A stretch of DNA of 64,000 nt, taken from the NCBI RefSeq assembly GCF_000147695.2, contig NC_015958.1, positions 102,501-166,500 on the forward strand. Reading direction: 5' to 3'. Shown piece after piece: positions 51,411 through 61,187 of this stretch; the stretch's first letter is position 1; each line of letters begins with the position of its first letter. The notes below the pieces were generated by a model that was not told the DNA's origin, did not search any database, and saw nothing but the letters and a program-made list of their open reading frames with translations. Both the position numbers and the translations under genes were made by a program. The DNA is from Thermoanaerobacter wiegelii Rt8.B1 (lineage in GTDB: Bacteria > Bacillota > Thermoanaerobacteria > Thermoanaerobacterales > Thermoanaerobacteraceae).

Positions 51411-51594
51411 AGATTATACGTATTCATTTCTTTTAGCATTTTCTTTTTGTGCTTTTTAATAGTATCCTTTGCGAGAAGTGTGTTGTGCAGAAATTCTCAT
51501 TTTTATCCTCCAGGTAAGTTCCCTCTTATACTTTTTTAAAAATGAGGTAATGAGGACTTAGTTTGTTAAAATTCTACTTTTGGGAGGTGTACCT
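51411..51594 (+). promoter_or_regulatory. Long rho leader RNA
   Basis: The transcript from the promoter at 51376 has about 180 nt before the TTG. CTCATTTTTA (about 51497-51506) pairs with TAAAAATGAG (about 51537-51546), enclosing CCTCCAGG, which could pair with the GGAGG of the ribosome site. rho is autoregulated in other bacteria. This leader is a candidate site, but no known motif is recognised. Confidence 0.4.
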
Positions 51595-53121
51595 TTGCGT
51601 TTTGATATTAATACTTTGGAAAATTTGAGTTTGATGGAACTAAGAGAAATTGCAAAAGAGCTAGGCATTAAAAGTATTACGAAATACAGAAAACAAGAAC
51701 TGAGAGAAAAAATTTTGGAAAAAGCTAGTCAATTAAATGGAGAAAATTTAATTCAAGAGGATAACAAAAAAGAGGAAGGTTTAAATGAAGGGCAAACAGA
51801 AGGATTACAAGAAAGTACGATAGAGAAAAGTACAGATGATACTTCAAATACTAATTCTAACATATCGAAAAATGGTTATGCAAAGTCTATTGTTACTGAA
51901 AATAGCGCAAATGGTTTACAAGCTCAATCAACTTCTTCAAAAGGGAACTTGCCAATTGCTAAAGAACTTTCCGATCCGTTGAAAGAACTTATACAGACAC
52001 AAGGAGATGTAGTGGCAGAAGGCATTCTTGATATTTTGCCAGATGGTTACGGATTTTTAAGAGTGGAAAACTTTGTCCAAGGGCCCAAAGATATATATAT
52101 TTCTCAATCGCAAATAAGGCGCTTTGGCTTAAAAGTTGGCGACAAAGTAAGAGGTATTACAAGGATTCCTAGAGAAGGGGAAAAATATTCTGCAATTCTT
52201 TATGTGGAATCTATAAATGGTGAAGATCCCGAAAATGCCAAAAAAAGGATTCCCTTTGATGAATTAACTCCTATTTTCCCAAATGAAAAATTGAGATTAG
52301 AGACTTCACCTACAGAATTTTCCATGAGATTGGTAGATATCATTGCTCCTATAGGTAAAGGGCAAAGGGGTATGATTGTTGCACCGCCAAAAGCAGGAAA
52401 AACCACTTTACTTAAGCAAATTGCCAATAGCATTTCACAAAACCATCCAGAAGTTATTCTCATTGTGCTTTTAATTGATGAACGCCCTGAAGAAGTAACT
52501 GACATGAAACGTTCTATAAAAGGAGAAGTAGTATATTCTACTTTTGATGAACTCCCAGAACACCATACTAAAGTGGCTGAAATGGTATTAGAGCACGCTA
52601 AAAGACTTGTGGAGTATAAAAAGGATGTGGTAATTCTTTTAGATAGTATTACCAGGCTGGCAAGAGCTTATAACCTTATTACACCTCCTTCAGGAAGAAC
52701 TCTTTCTGGTGGCATTGACCCTTCTGCATTACATCCTCCGAAAAGATTTTTTGGAGCAGCTAGGAATATAGAAGAGGGTGGAAGTTTAACTATCCTTGCT
52801 ACTGCTTTGATTGAAACGGGAAGCCGTATGGATGAAGTTATATTTGAAGAATTTAAAGGAACAGGCAATATGGAACTTCATCTTGACAGAAAATTACAAG
52901 AAAGAAGGATATTCCCTGCTATTGATATATACAAATCGGGTACAAGAAAAGAAGAATTGCTGCTTACAAAAGAAGAATTGGAGGCCATGTGGATATTAAG
53001 GAAAGCTATGTCAAATTTACCGCCTACAGAGGTTACAGAGATGTTAATTGAAAAATTAATACGAACTAAATCTAATGCGGAGTTTATAAATATGATAAGG
53101 GCACAATTATATAAATCTTGA
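51595..53121 (+). CDS. rho: Transcription termination factor Rho
   Basis: This 508-residue hexameric RNA helicase has an N-terminal SAP-like domain ([16 protein letters not shown]), an extended low-complexity Asn/Glu/Ser-rich insert (about 50-130), and the RNA-binding cold-shock domain ([14 protein letters not shown]). The motor has Walker [14 protein letters not shown], Walker [17 protein letters not shown] and the Q- and R-loops ([12 protein letters not shown]). TTG 51595 has GGGAGG 7 nt upstream. The insert is a Firmicute/Actinobacteria-like feature that affects RNA binding. Confidence 0.96.
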   Translation: MRFDINTLENLSLMELREIAKELGIKSITKYRKQELREKILEKASQLNGENLIQEDNKKEEGLNEGQTEGLQESTIEKSTDDTSNTNSNISKNGYAKSIVTENSANGLQAQSTSSKGNLPIAKELSDPLKELIQTQGDVVAEGILDILPDGYGFLRVENFVQGPKDIYISQSQIRRFGLKVGDKVRGITRIPREGEKYSAILYVESINGEDPENAKKRIPFDELTPIFPNEKLRLETSPTEFSMRLVDIIAPIGKGQRGMIVAPPKAGKTTLLKQIANSISQNHPEVILIVLLIDERPEEVTDMKRSIKGEVVYSTFDELPEHHTKVAEMVLEHAKRLVEYKKDVVILLDSITRLARAYNLITPPSGRTLSGGIDPSALHPPKRFFGAARNIEEGGSLTILATALIETGSRMDEVIFEEFKGTGNMELHLDRKLQERRIFPAIDIYKSGTRKEELLLTKEELEAMWILRKAMSNLPPTEVTEMLIEKLIRTKSNAEFINMIRAQLYKS

Positions 53122-53183
53122 TATTGTGTATAACTTGTGTTATAATTTCTCCGTATGAGTTTTGGTTGAAAGAGGTGAAAGCT

Positions 53184-53393
53184 GTGAAACCGAATATACA
53201 TCCTACCTATTATCATGATGCGGTTGTAAGGTGTGCATGTGGAAATACTTTTATAACAGGTTCTACAAAGAAAGAAATTAGAGTAGAAATATGTTCCAAA
53301 TGCCATCCCTTCTTTACAGGCCAGCAGAAGATTGTAGATACAGGTGGAAGAGTCGAGAGATTTAGAAAGAGATTTAATTTAGAAGAAAAATAA
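53184..53393 (+). CDS. rpmE: Ribosomal protein L31 (zinc-binding type)
   Basis: This 69-residue L31 has zinc ligands in RCACGNTF and [12 protein letters not shown]. The start is GTG 53184 after AGAGGTG; the longer open frame upstream is not family-like. The order rho-rpmE-tdk is conserved in Firmicutes. Confidence 0.96.
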   Translation: MKPNIHPTYYHDAVVRCACGNTFITGSTKKEIRVEICSKCHPFFTGQQKIVDTGGRVERFRKRFNLEEK

Positions 53394-53399
53394 TTTGGG

Positions 53400-53434
53400 G
53401 GTTAGAGTGGTGAAGACTCTAACCTTTTGTTTTT
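53400..53434 (+). terminator. Terminator after rpmE
   Basis: GGTTAGAGT / ACTCTAACC stem with 7-nt loop, then TTTTGTTTTT. Confidence 0.85.
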
Positions 53435-53461
53435 AATTTGACATTAAGAAAGGTGGTTTTT

Positions 53462-54043
53462 ATGATATACGGTTCTTTGGATCATGGTTTTATAGAGGCT
53501 ATAGTTGGTCCTATGTTTAGCGGTAAAAGTGAAGAACTCATAAGAAGGATTAAAAGAGCCCAAATTGCCAAACAAAAAGTACAAGTCTTTAAACCGGCTA
53601 TTGACGATAGATATTCTATTGACAAGGTGGTATCTCACAATGGCACTAATATAAATGCTATTAGTGTAGTAAAGGCTTCTGAAATAATTGAGCTTTTAGA
53701 AGAAGACACAGAGGTTATCGCAATTGATGAAATTCAGTTTTTTGACCATTCGATTGTGGATGTTGTAAGAGAAATTGCAGATCTAGGCAAAAGAGTCATT
53801 TGTGCTGGCTTAGATATGGACTTTAGGGGGGAACCTTTTGGCCCTACTCCTGATATAATGGCAATTGCGGAGTCTGTAGATAAACTGACGGCTATATGTG
53901 TGAAATGTGGCAATCCTGCTACTCGCACTCAAAGGCTTATCAATGGGAAACCTGCAAAATACGATGACCCAATCATTTTAGTAGGGGCCCATGAAACCTA
54001 TGAAGCAAGGTGTCGAAAATGCCATGAAGTTCCTCGTACATAG
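53462..54043 (+). CDS. tdk: Thymidine kinase
   Basis: This 193-residue type II thymidine kinase phosphorylates thymidine in salvage. It has P-loop [15 protein letters not shown], catalytic DEIQFFD, and zinc ligands CVKCGNPA and CRKCH. ATG 53462 has AAAGGTGG upstream; the ATG-like start further 5' has none. Confidence 0.95.
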   Translation: MIYGSLDHGFIEAIVGPMFSGKSEELIRRIKRAQIAKQKVQVFKPAIDDRYSIDKVVSHNGTNINAISVVKASEIIELLEEDTEVIAIDEIQFFDHSIVDVVREIADLGKRVICAGLDMDFRGEPFGPTPDIMAIAESVDKLTAICVKCGNPATRTQRLINGKPAKYDDPIILVGAHETYEARCRKCHEVPRT

Positions 54044-54058
54044 AAAAGAGGTGTAGAG

Positions 54059-54985
54059 ATGAAGAAAACCGATATAGGTGGTCAAGCAGTAATTGAAGGA
54101 ATTATGATGAGAGGACACAATAGCGTAGCGACAGCTGTACGAAAAGGAGATGAAATAATTATAAATAAAGAGTATGTAAAACCCTTGACTAAAAGGAATA
54201 AATTTTTTTCATTGCCTTTTATAAGAGGTACTTTTGCTCTTTTTGATTCTCTTATCATAGGTATAAAAAGCCTTACTTATTCTGCAGAACTTTTTGAAGA
54301 AGAAGATGAAGAAAATATTTCAAAATTTGATTCATTTTTACAAAAAATTTTTGGAGATAAGTTAGATGATGTTTTGATGTATTTTTCTGTCGCAATATCT
54401 TTAATTTTATCAATTATCATATTTTTTATCGGGCCGACATATGTAGCCGATTATATCAAATTATTTACAAAAAATACTGTAGTTATAAATTTTGTCGAAG
54501 GATTGTTAAGAGTTGCTATTTTTATTTTGTATCTTGTATTAATATCACAGATGAAAGATATAAGAAGAATATTCGAATATCATGGGGCAGAGCATAAAGC
54601 TATTCATTGCCTTGAGCATGAAGAGGAATTGACAGTGGAAAATGCTCGCAAATATACTACTTTACACCCTCGATGTGGGACAAATTTCCTCTTCATAGTC
54701 ATGATAGTTTCTATAATAGTTTTTTCTTTTTTAAAATGGCCTACTCTTTATATAAGGATACTTAGTAGAATTCTTTTGCTTCCTGTAGTTGCTGGTATAT
54801 CTTATGAAATAATAAAATTAGCGGGGCGAAGTGACAATAAAATAATAACGGCTTTTGTATATCCTGGCTTGCTATTACAAAAGCTTACCACAAGGGAGCC
54901 TGATGACAGTCAATTAGAAGTTGCTATTGCATCACTAAAAAGTGTTTTAGAAGATGAGGGAGGACGTGAATTTGAAAATATATGA
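54059..54985 (+). CDS. DUF1385 membrane protein (YqhQ-like)
   Basis: This 308-residue protein has opening GGQAVIEGIMMRG and a His-rich motif YHGAEHKAIHCLE, and about four membrane helices (103-125, 143-162, 210-228, 233-255). The His/Glu cluster suggests a metal or enzymatic site, but the family is uncharacterised. It is positioned between tdk and prmC as in many clostridia, overlapping prmC by 14 bp. Its conserved place next to translation-factor genes is unexplained. Confidence 0.85.
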   Translation: MKKTDIGGQAVIEGIMMRGHNSVATAVRKGDEIIINKEYVKPLTKRNKFFSLPFIRGTFALFDSLIIGIKSLTYSAELFEEEDEENISKFDSFLQKIFGDKLDDVLMYFSVAISLILSIIIFFIGPTYVADYIKLFTKNTVVINFVEGLLRVAIFILYLVLISQMKDIRRIFEYHGAEHKAIHCLEHEEELTVENARKYTTLHPRCGTNFLFIVMIVSIIVFSFLKWPTLYIRILSRILLLPVVAGISYEIIKLAGRSDNKIITAFVYPGLLLQKLTTREPDDSQLEVAIASLKSVLEDEGGREFENI

Positions 54986-55811
54986 GGCAATAAATTTGGG
55001 GGCAAAAGAACTTAAAAATATTTGCGAAAATCCTAAACTTGAAGCGGAACTGCTCCTTGCTTACTGTTTGGGGATGGATAGGATAAATCTAATAATTAAA
55101 AGAGAAGATGAAGTGGAGGAAGGGGAGTTAGCAAAGTTTTTAGGACTTTTAAATATGAGAAAATCTCACATTCCTTATCAGTACATTGTAAAAAAGCAGC
55201 ATTTTATGGGATTAGAGTTTTTTGTAGATGAGAACGTGTTAATTCCTAGGCCAGAGACAGAGATTCTTGTAGAAGAAGTGTTAAAAAGGGTGGAAAGAGG
55301 AAATGTAATTTTGGATATAGGTACTGGTAGCGGTGCTATAGCTGTAAGCATATCTAAATATTTTGCAGATTGTACTGTGTACGCAGTTGACATCAGCAAA
55401 AAAGCTATTGAAGTTGCAAAGTACAATGCTGAAAAGCAAGGAGTTTTAGATAGGATATTCTTTATAGAAAGTGACCTCTTTCGTAATCTTCCGCCAAATT
55501 TAAAGTTTGACTTTATTGTGTCAAATCCTCCCTACATTAAAAGAAATGAAATTGAGCTACTGCAGGAAGAAGTAAAAAAAGAGCCTATTGTCGCGTTAGA
55601 TGGAGGAGAAGACGGACTTTTCTTCTACAAAAAAATTATAAAAGAAGCTCCTTTTTATATGAAATCAGGCGGAAAAATTGGCTTTGAAATAGGATATGGC
55701 CAAAAAGAAGAAATAACTAATTTTTTAGAAAAAGATGGATTTAAGGATATTGAAATAATTAAAGATTTGGCGGGTATTGACAGAGTGATAATAGCGAAGT
55801 ATAAGTTATAG
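54972..55811 (+). CDS. prmC: Release factor glutamine methyltransferase
   Basis: This 279-residue SAM enzyme methylates the Gln of the GGQ motif in RF1/RF2. The N-terminal helical domain precedes SAM motif ILDIGTGSGAIAVSI and catalytic SNPPYIKR. TTG 54972 is 8 nt behind GGGAGG; ATG 54954 within the DUF1385 tail overlaps that site. Its substrate RF1 is encoded next. Confidence 0.95.
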   Translation: MKIYEAINLGAKELKNICENPKLEAELLLAYCLGMDRINLIIKREDEVEEGELAKFLGLLNMRKSHIPYQYIVKKQHFMGLEFFVDENVLIPRPETEILVEEVLKRVERGNVILDIGTGSGAIAVSISKYFADCTVYAVDISKKAIEVAKYNAEKQGVLDRIFFIESDLFRNLPPNLKFDFIVSNPPYIKRNEIELLQEEVKKEPIVALDGGEDGLFFYKKIIKEAPFYMKSGGKIGFEIGYGQKEEITNFLEKDGFKDIEIIKDLAGIDRVIIAKYKL

Positions 55812-55859
55812 TTTTCACAAAAGATAATATGTGGTATAATCGATCTTTGAGGTGAGATA

Positions 55860-56929
55860 ATGATTGATAAATTGCAAGCAATAGAAGATAGATATGTAGA
55901 ATTAAGTCAAAAAATAAGTGACCCTAATATTATTTCAAATGTAAATGAATGGAGAAAGTATGTAAAAGAGCATGCGGCTATTGAAGATATTGTGTTAAAA
56001 TACAGAGAATACAAAAAAGTTTTGGAAGATATAGAGGCTACAAAAGAGTTGTTGTCTTCAAATGATGAAGAACTTAAAGAGATGGCAGAGGAAGAACTTT
56101 CTCAATTAGAAGAAAAAAAGAAAAATTATTAGAGGAGATAAAAATTCTTTTAATACCAAAAGACCCAAATGATGAGAAAAACGTCATAATGGAGATTAGG
56201 GCAGGAGCAGGAGGAGAAGAGGCAGCTCTTTTTGCCCATGACCTTTTTAGGATGTATTCCATGTATGCAGAGAAAAAAGGTTGGAAAGTAGAAATAATGA
56301 GCTCCAATGAAACAGATATCGGAGGGTTTAAAGAAGTAATTTTGAATATTTCTGGAAAAGGGGCTTACAGCAGGTTAAAATACGAAAGTGGTGTTCATAG
56401 GGTTCAAAGGGTTCCAACCACTGAAGCCGGGGGAAGGATTCACACTTCTACCGCTACAGTGGCAGTTTTGCCTGAAGTCGAGGAAGTTGATGTAGAGATA
56501 AATCCAAGTGATATAAAGATAGATGTATTTAGGTCAGGTGGTCATGGAGGGCAGAGTGTAAATACGACTGATTCCGCAGTCAGAGTTACCCATATTCCAA
56601 CAGGAATTGTCGTAACTTGCCAAGATGAAAGGTCACAGATTCAAAATAGAGAAAGAGCTCTTAAAATTTTGCGAGCAAAGCTTTATGAAATGGCTCTACA
56701 AGAACAACAAAGAGAAATTGCTGAGACACGGAAATCCCAAGTAGGTACTGGGGAAAGGAGCGAGAGGATAAGAACTTACAATTTTCCACAAGGTAGAGTC
56801 ACTGACCACAGAATAGGCTTAACTTTATATAGATTACAGGAAGTTCTTGATGGGGACTTGGATGAAATTATAGATGCTTTAATTTTAAATGACCAGGCAG
56901 AAAAACTTAAGAATATGAATCTAAATTAA
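55860..56929 (+). CDS. prfA: Peptide chain release factor 1, with apparent frameshift
   Basis: RF1 ends translation at UAA and UAG. The first frame (55860-56132) encodes the N-terminal helical domain up to QLEEKKKNY and stops. The rest is in the -1 frame: [20 protein letters not shown], then the GGQ loop in [16 protein letters not shown] (PrmC target) and [15 protein letters not shown]. One more A in the A7 tract at 56113-56119 restores [20 protein letters not shown] and a normal protein of about 356 residues. The tripeptide for stop recognition is in the second part ([10 protein letters not shown], PxT motif). RF1 is essential, so the break is unlikely to be a real null. Confidence 0.92.
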
Positions 56930-56955
56930 AGGAACAGGGAAACCTGTTCTTTTTT
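56930..56955 (+). terminator. Terminator after prfA
   Basis: GGAACAGG-GAAA-CCTGTTC with T6 following. Confidence 0.85.
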
Positions 56956-57019
56956 ATTCCTTAAAAGGATATGAAGTGTGTATTATCAAAAAATATAGGT
57001 ATAATTTAAATTTTTGTGC

Positions 57020-57048
57020 TTGACTAAATAATCGTTATAAATTATAAT
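57020..57048 (+). promoter_or_regulatory. Promoter of the ZIP-transporter leader RNA
   Basis: TTGACT, exactly 17 bp, TATAAT. It lies 212 bp before the transporter start codon. Confidence 0.75.
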
Positions 57049-57054
57049 TATAAA

Positions 57055-57192
57055 AAAACACTTTATTAAGTTAAACTAAGAAATAGCAGTATGTGACAAA
57101 ATACATACAATTTAACATTGCCCCCCAGCTGTCCTCTATAGAGGACGCTTTATTCGCTCGATGGTCCTCCTACCTTCGAGCGAATTTTTTTG
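57055..57192 (+). ncRNA. Structured leader RNA or small RNA with terminator, upstream of ZIP transporter
   Basis: Between the promoter and the gene lies a perfect palindrome GTCCTCTATAGAGGAC (57132-57147), preceded by six C. It is followed by a strong terminator (ATTCGCTCGA / TCGAGCGAAT, then seven T, about 57151-57191). The terminator loop contains GGTCCTCC, which could pair instead with GAGGAC of the palindrome. That gives two alternative folds, as in metal riboswitches. It matches no class I can recognise (not yybP-ykoY or NiCo by sequence). It could equally be a free-standing small RNA of about 140 nt. Confidence 0.55.
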
Positions 57193-57260
57193 TGCTAAGC
57201 ATAACTTCAATAACGATTTAATACATTTGAAGTAGATTTAAAAATTAAGGGGATGTTTTT

Positions 57261-57980
57261 ATGTCTACCTTCAATGCTATGATAATAGGCTCTTTGGTTG
57301 GAGTGATTGGCACAGGGCTGGGGGGAGCAGCTACATATTTTTTCAAAAACCCTTCTGCTAGATTTTTTAGTGGAATTATGGGGATTACTGCGGGCTTGAT
57401 GCTCTCTATTGTAGTTTTTGACCTGTTGCCTCATGCTTTTGATATAGCAGGTCTTGCATTGGGGACAATTGGGATATTAATAGGAGCTATTTTGATTTCT
57501 TTTTTTGACATGATAATAGAAAATATGGATATCGCTGGAGGCTTCATAAAAGAAGGTGTATTATTAGGAATTGCAATTGCTTTACATAATTTTCCTGAGG
57601 GACTTGCAGTGGGCTCTGGTTTTATGGTATCTCAGTCATTAGGTATTAACATCGCATTGGTTATTGCTTTGCACGATTTTCCTGAGGGTTTAGCAATGGC
57701 AACGCCATTTTCTGCAGGCGGCATACCTCCTTATAAAAATGTAATATACACCGTATTAGCTGGGATTCCTACAGGAATAGGGGCTTTAATTGGAGTTTTG
57801 ACGGGTGGTATATCCCCTTATTTTATTGGACTTAATTTAGGTATAGCAGGAGGGGCTATGTTGTATGTGACCTGTGGTGATATAATTCCTGAAGCCAGAA
57901 ATATTTATAAAGGAGAAATTTCTATTTTGGGGATGATATTAGGTATTATAGGTGGTATAATAATAACAAAGCATTTGTAA
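57261..57980 (+). CDS. ZIP-family metal transporter
   Basis: This 239-residue membrane protein has eight predicted helices. TM4 ALHNFPEGLAVG and TM5 ALHDFPEGLAMA carry the HNxPEG/HDxPEG metal-binding motifs of GufA/ZupT-type ZIP transporters. It takes up zinc, iron or manganese. ATG follows AAGGGGAT. Transcription probably passes the leader terminator at 57151-57191. Confidence 0.9.
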   Translation: MSTFNAMIIGSLVGVIGTGLGGAATYFFKNPSARFFSGIMGITAGLMLSIVVFDLLPHAFDIAGLALGTIGILIGAILISFFDMIIENMDIAGGFIKEGVLLGIAIALHNFPEGLAVGSGFMVSQSLGINIALVIALHDFPEGLAMATPFSAGGIPPYKNVIYTVLAGIPTGIGALIGVLTGGISPYFIGLNLGIAGGAMLYVTCGDIIPEARNIYKGEISILGMILGIIGGIIITKHL

Positions 57981-58007
57981 GTTTTAATTCTACAAGGAGT
58001 GCCTTAA

Positions 58008-59072
58008 ATGACAAAAATAGTACGCATTAATAAAAATGATCCAGAAATTGAGCTTATTGATTTTGCAGCAAATGTGATAAGAGAAGGGGGACTTGTGGCT
58101 TTTCCTACAGAGACAGTTTATGGAATTGGAGCTAATTCTTTTAATGAAGAGGCTGTAAAAAAAATATTTATAGCAAAGGGAAGGCCTCAAGATAACCCTC
58201 TTATTGTTCATATCGCAGAACTAAAGCAGATTTATGACCTTGTCGAAGATGTACCTCAAAAAGCTAAAACTCTTATGAAGAAATTTTGGCCAGGCCCTTT
58301 AACACTTATTTTTAAAAAATCAGAAAAAGTACCCTATGTTAATACGGCTGGCATGGATACTGTAGCTATAAGGATGCCTTCAAATCCGATTGCTCATCTT
58401 TTAATCAAAAGGGCAGAAGTACCTATATCTGCTCCCAGCGCTAATGTTTCAGGTAAGCCTAGTCCTACTGATGCTTCTCATGTTATTGAAGATTTGTATG
58501 GAAAAGTAGATGTAATAATAGATGGAGGAAAATGTGATGTTGGCGTAGAATCTACTGTTTTGGATTTGACAGAAAAGGTGCCGGTCATTTTAAGACCGGG
58601 AGCAGTTACTTTGGAAATGCTTAAAGAAGTGATAGGAAATGTTGAAGTGGATCCTTCACTTTTAAAAAAGCCAAAGGAAGATTTAAAGCCTAAGTCTCCT
58701 GGCATGAAGTACAAGCATTATTCTCCTAACGCGGAGGTCTATATAGTGACAGGAGACCTCGAGAAAGTTGTAAAAAAAATTCAAGAATTGACAGAAGAAC
58801 AATTGAAATATGGTAAAAAAGTTGGTATAATGGCAACGGTACAAACTTCGACACAATATGAAAAAGGAGAAATTATTGTCGTAGGGGATAGAAATAGACC
58901 AGAGACGATAGCGAAGAATCTTTTTGCAGTCTTACGACAATTTGACAAAAAGGGAGTAGATGTCATTTTTGCTGAAAGTTTTGAATATGACAACATTGGA
59001 CTTGCTATTATGAATAGATTAGAAAAAGCTGCCGGTTATAAAGAAATAAGTGCTGAAGGAGAATTGCCATGA
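58008..59072 (+). CDS. tsaC: Threonylcarbamoyl-AMP synthase (Sua5/YwlC)
   Basis: This 354-residue protein makes TC-AMP for the t6A modification of ANN-decoding tRNAs. The YrdC domain (about 20-205; FPTETVYGIGANSF, KGRPQDNPL, SAPSANVSG) is followed by the Sua5-specific C-terminal domain (PGMKYKHYSPNAEVY linker). It overlaps the next gene by 4 bp. Confidence 0.95.
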   Translation: MTKIVRINKNDPEIELIDFAANVIREGGLVAFPTETVYGIGANSFNEEAVKKIFIAKGRPQDNPLIVHIAELKQIYDLVEDVPQKAKTLMKKFWPGPLTLIFKKSEKVPYVNTAGMDTVAIRMPSNPIAHLLIKRAEVPISAPSANVSGKPSPTDASHVIEDLYGKVDVIIDGGKCDVGVESTVLDLTEKVPVILRPGAVTLEMLKEVIGNVEVDPSLLKKPKEDLKPKSPGMKYKHYSPNAEVYIVTGDLEKVVKKIQELTEEQLKYGKKVGIMATVQTSTQYEKGEIIVVGDRNRPETIAKNLFAVLRQFDKKGVDVIFAESFEYDNIGLAIMNRLEKAAGYKEISAEGELP

Positions 59073-59977
59073 AAGTATTATTTGTGTGCACTGGGAATAC
59101 CTGTAGAAGCCCTATGGCAGAGGGACTTTTTAATGACAAAGCGAAAGCTTTCGGTAAGGACTTTGAAGCAAAATCTGCTGGAGTATTTGCTCCAGAAGGT
59201 TTTCCAGCTTCACAAGAAGCAATAGAAGTATTAAAACAGGATTATAATATAGATATTTCAAACCACAGGTCAAAAAGTTTAAGACGTCAAGATTTAGAAG
59301 AGGCTGATTTAATTTTAGCTATGTCGAATTCTCATAAACAGAGCATACTTTCTAAGTACCCAGAATATTCCAATAAAGTTTTTACTATAAAAGAATTTGT
59401 AGGGCTAGAGGGAGAGGTTGAGGACCCTTACGGCATGCCTATAGAGGTGTATAGAGAGACAGCTCGAGAGTTAGAGGATTTAATTTCAAAGATCATAACA
59501 AAAATTTCACAAGAAAGGATGGGGAAAACGGTGATTGCATTAGGAGCTGACCATGGTGGCTATGAACTTAAAGAAGCTATAAAAAAATATTTAGATGAAA
59601 AAGGAATAGCCTATAAAGATTTTGGAACTTTTAGTACAGAATCTGTCGATTATCCAGATTATGCCCTTAAAGTAGCGGAAGCTGTTGCTTCTGGGGAGTG
59701 CAGCGAAGGAATTTTAGTCTGTGGGACAGGCATTGGTATCTCGATAGCAGCAAATAAAGTGCCAGGAATTAGAGCTGCTCATGCAGAAGATGTTTTTTCA
59801 GCAAAAGCTGCTAAAGAACACAACAATGCTAATATTTTGTGCTTGGGAGGACGAATTACAGGACCAGGACTTGCCGTAATGATGGTGGAAGAATGGTTAA
59901 ATGCAACTTTCCAAGGAGGACGTCATCAGAGAAGGATTGATAAAATAACGGAAATTGAGAAAAAGTATAGCAAATGA
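59069..59977 (+). CDS. Fusion of YwlE-type protein-arginine phosphatase and ribose-5-phosphate isomerase B
   Basis: This 302-residue fusion has residues 1-148 as a low-molecular-weight phosphatase with P-loop CTGNTCRSPMAE and the Asp loop EDPYGMP. The Thr in CTGNTCRS is the arginine-phosphate-selecting residue of YwlE. Residues 151-302 are RpiB (GADHGGYELK, the Cys base in GILVCGTGIGIS). In B. subtilis these are separate neighbours, ywlE and ywlF. An AAAGGA before ATG 59519/GTG 59531 could still allow separate translation of RpiB. The two activities, pArg removal and pentose isomerisation, have no evident link. Confidence 0.9.
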   Translation: MKVLFVCTGNTCRSPMAEGLFNDKAKAFGKDFEAKSAGVFAPEGFPASQEAIEVLKQDYNIDISNHRSKSLRRQDLEEADLILAMSNSHKQSILSKYPEYSNKVFTIKEFVGLEGEVEDPYGMPIEVYRETARELEDLISKIITKISQERMGKTVIALGADHGGYELKEAIKKYLDEKGIAYKDFGTFSTESVDYPDYALKVAEAVASGECSEGILVCGTGIGISIAANKVPGIRAAHAEDVFSAKAAKEHNNANILCLGGRITGPGLAVMMVEEWLNATFQGGRHQRRIDKITEIEKKYSK

Positions 59978-60022
59978 TATTAATTTTTAATAGAAAAGAA
60001 ATTTTAAACTTACAGGAGGTAA

Positions 60023-60658
<636 letters not shown>

Positions 60659-60675
60659 TGGCGAGGGATGTACAA

Positions 60676-61119
60676 ATGAGACCCTCATGGGATGAATATT
60701 TTATGCAAATTGTAGATGTTGTAAAAACCCGCTCTACTTGTCTGAGAAGACAGGTAGGAGCTATTTTAGTAGTTGATAAACACATAATTTCAACAGGGTA
60801 TAATGGTCCTCCTACAGGACTCGCCCATTGCGAAGATACAGGTTGTTTGAGAGAGCAATTAGGGATACCGTCGGGAGAAAGGCCAGAGCTTTGTAGAGGT
60901 GTACATGCAGAGCAAAATGCGATTATACAAGCAGCGTTGCATGGGGTAAGTACTAAAGGGGCTACTCTCTATGTAAGTGCCAGTCCTTGTGTCATATGCG
61001 CTAAAATGTTAATCAATGCGGGAGTTAAGCGAATTGTATATGAAGAGGAGTATCCCGATGAATTAGCTTTTAGGCTTTTAAAGGAAGCAAATGTTGACTT
61101 AGTAAAAATTGAGAGATAA
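60676..61119 (+). CDS. dCMP deaminase (ComEB-like)
   Basis: This 147-residue zinc deaminase has GVHAEQNAI (catalytic Glu) and SPCVICAK zinc ligands. It has the CEDTGCLRE insertion typical of deoxycytidylate deaminases, which feed dUMP for dTMP synthesis and are ComEB in Bacillus. ATG 60676 is used, with GAGGG 8 nt upstream; the frame extends to GTG 60655 inside upp. Confidence 0.92.
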   Translation: MRPSWDEYFMQIVDVVKTRSTCLRRQVGAILVVDKHIISTGYNGPPTGLAHCEDTGCLREQLGIPSGERPELCRGVHAEQNAIIQAALHGVSTKGATLYVSASPCVICAKMLINAGVKRIVYEEEYPDELAFRLLKEANVDLVKIER

Positions 61120-61187
61120 AATAATAGTGGTGTATATTAAATCAAATGAATAAGATAGAGTGAAAAACTCTCAAGGAGTGTTAAAAA

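Noticed and set aside
57055..57192. yybP-ykoY manganese or NiCo riboswitch
   Set aside because: The characteristic conserved loops of either class were not found; only promoter, palindrome and terminator can be supported.
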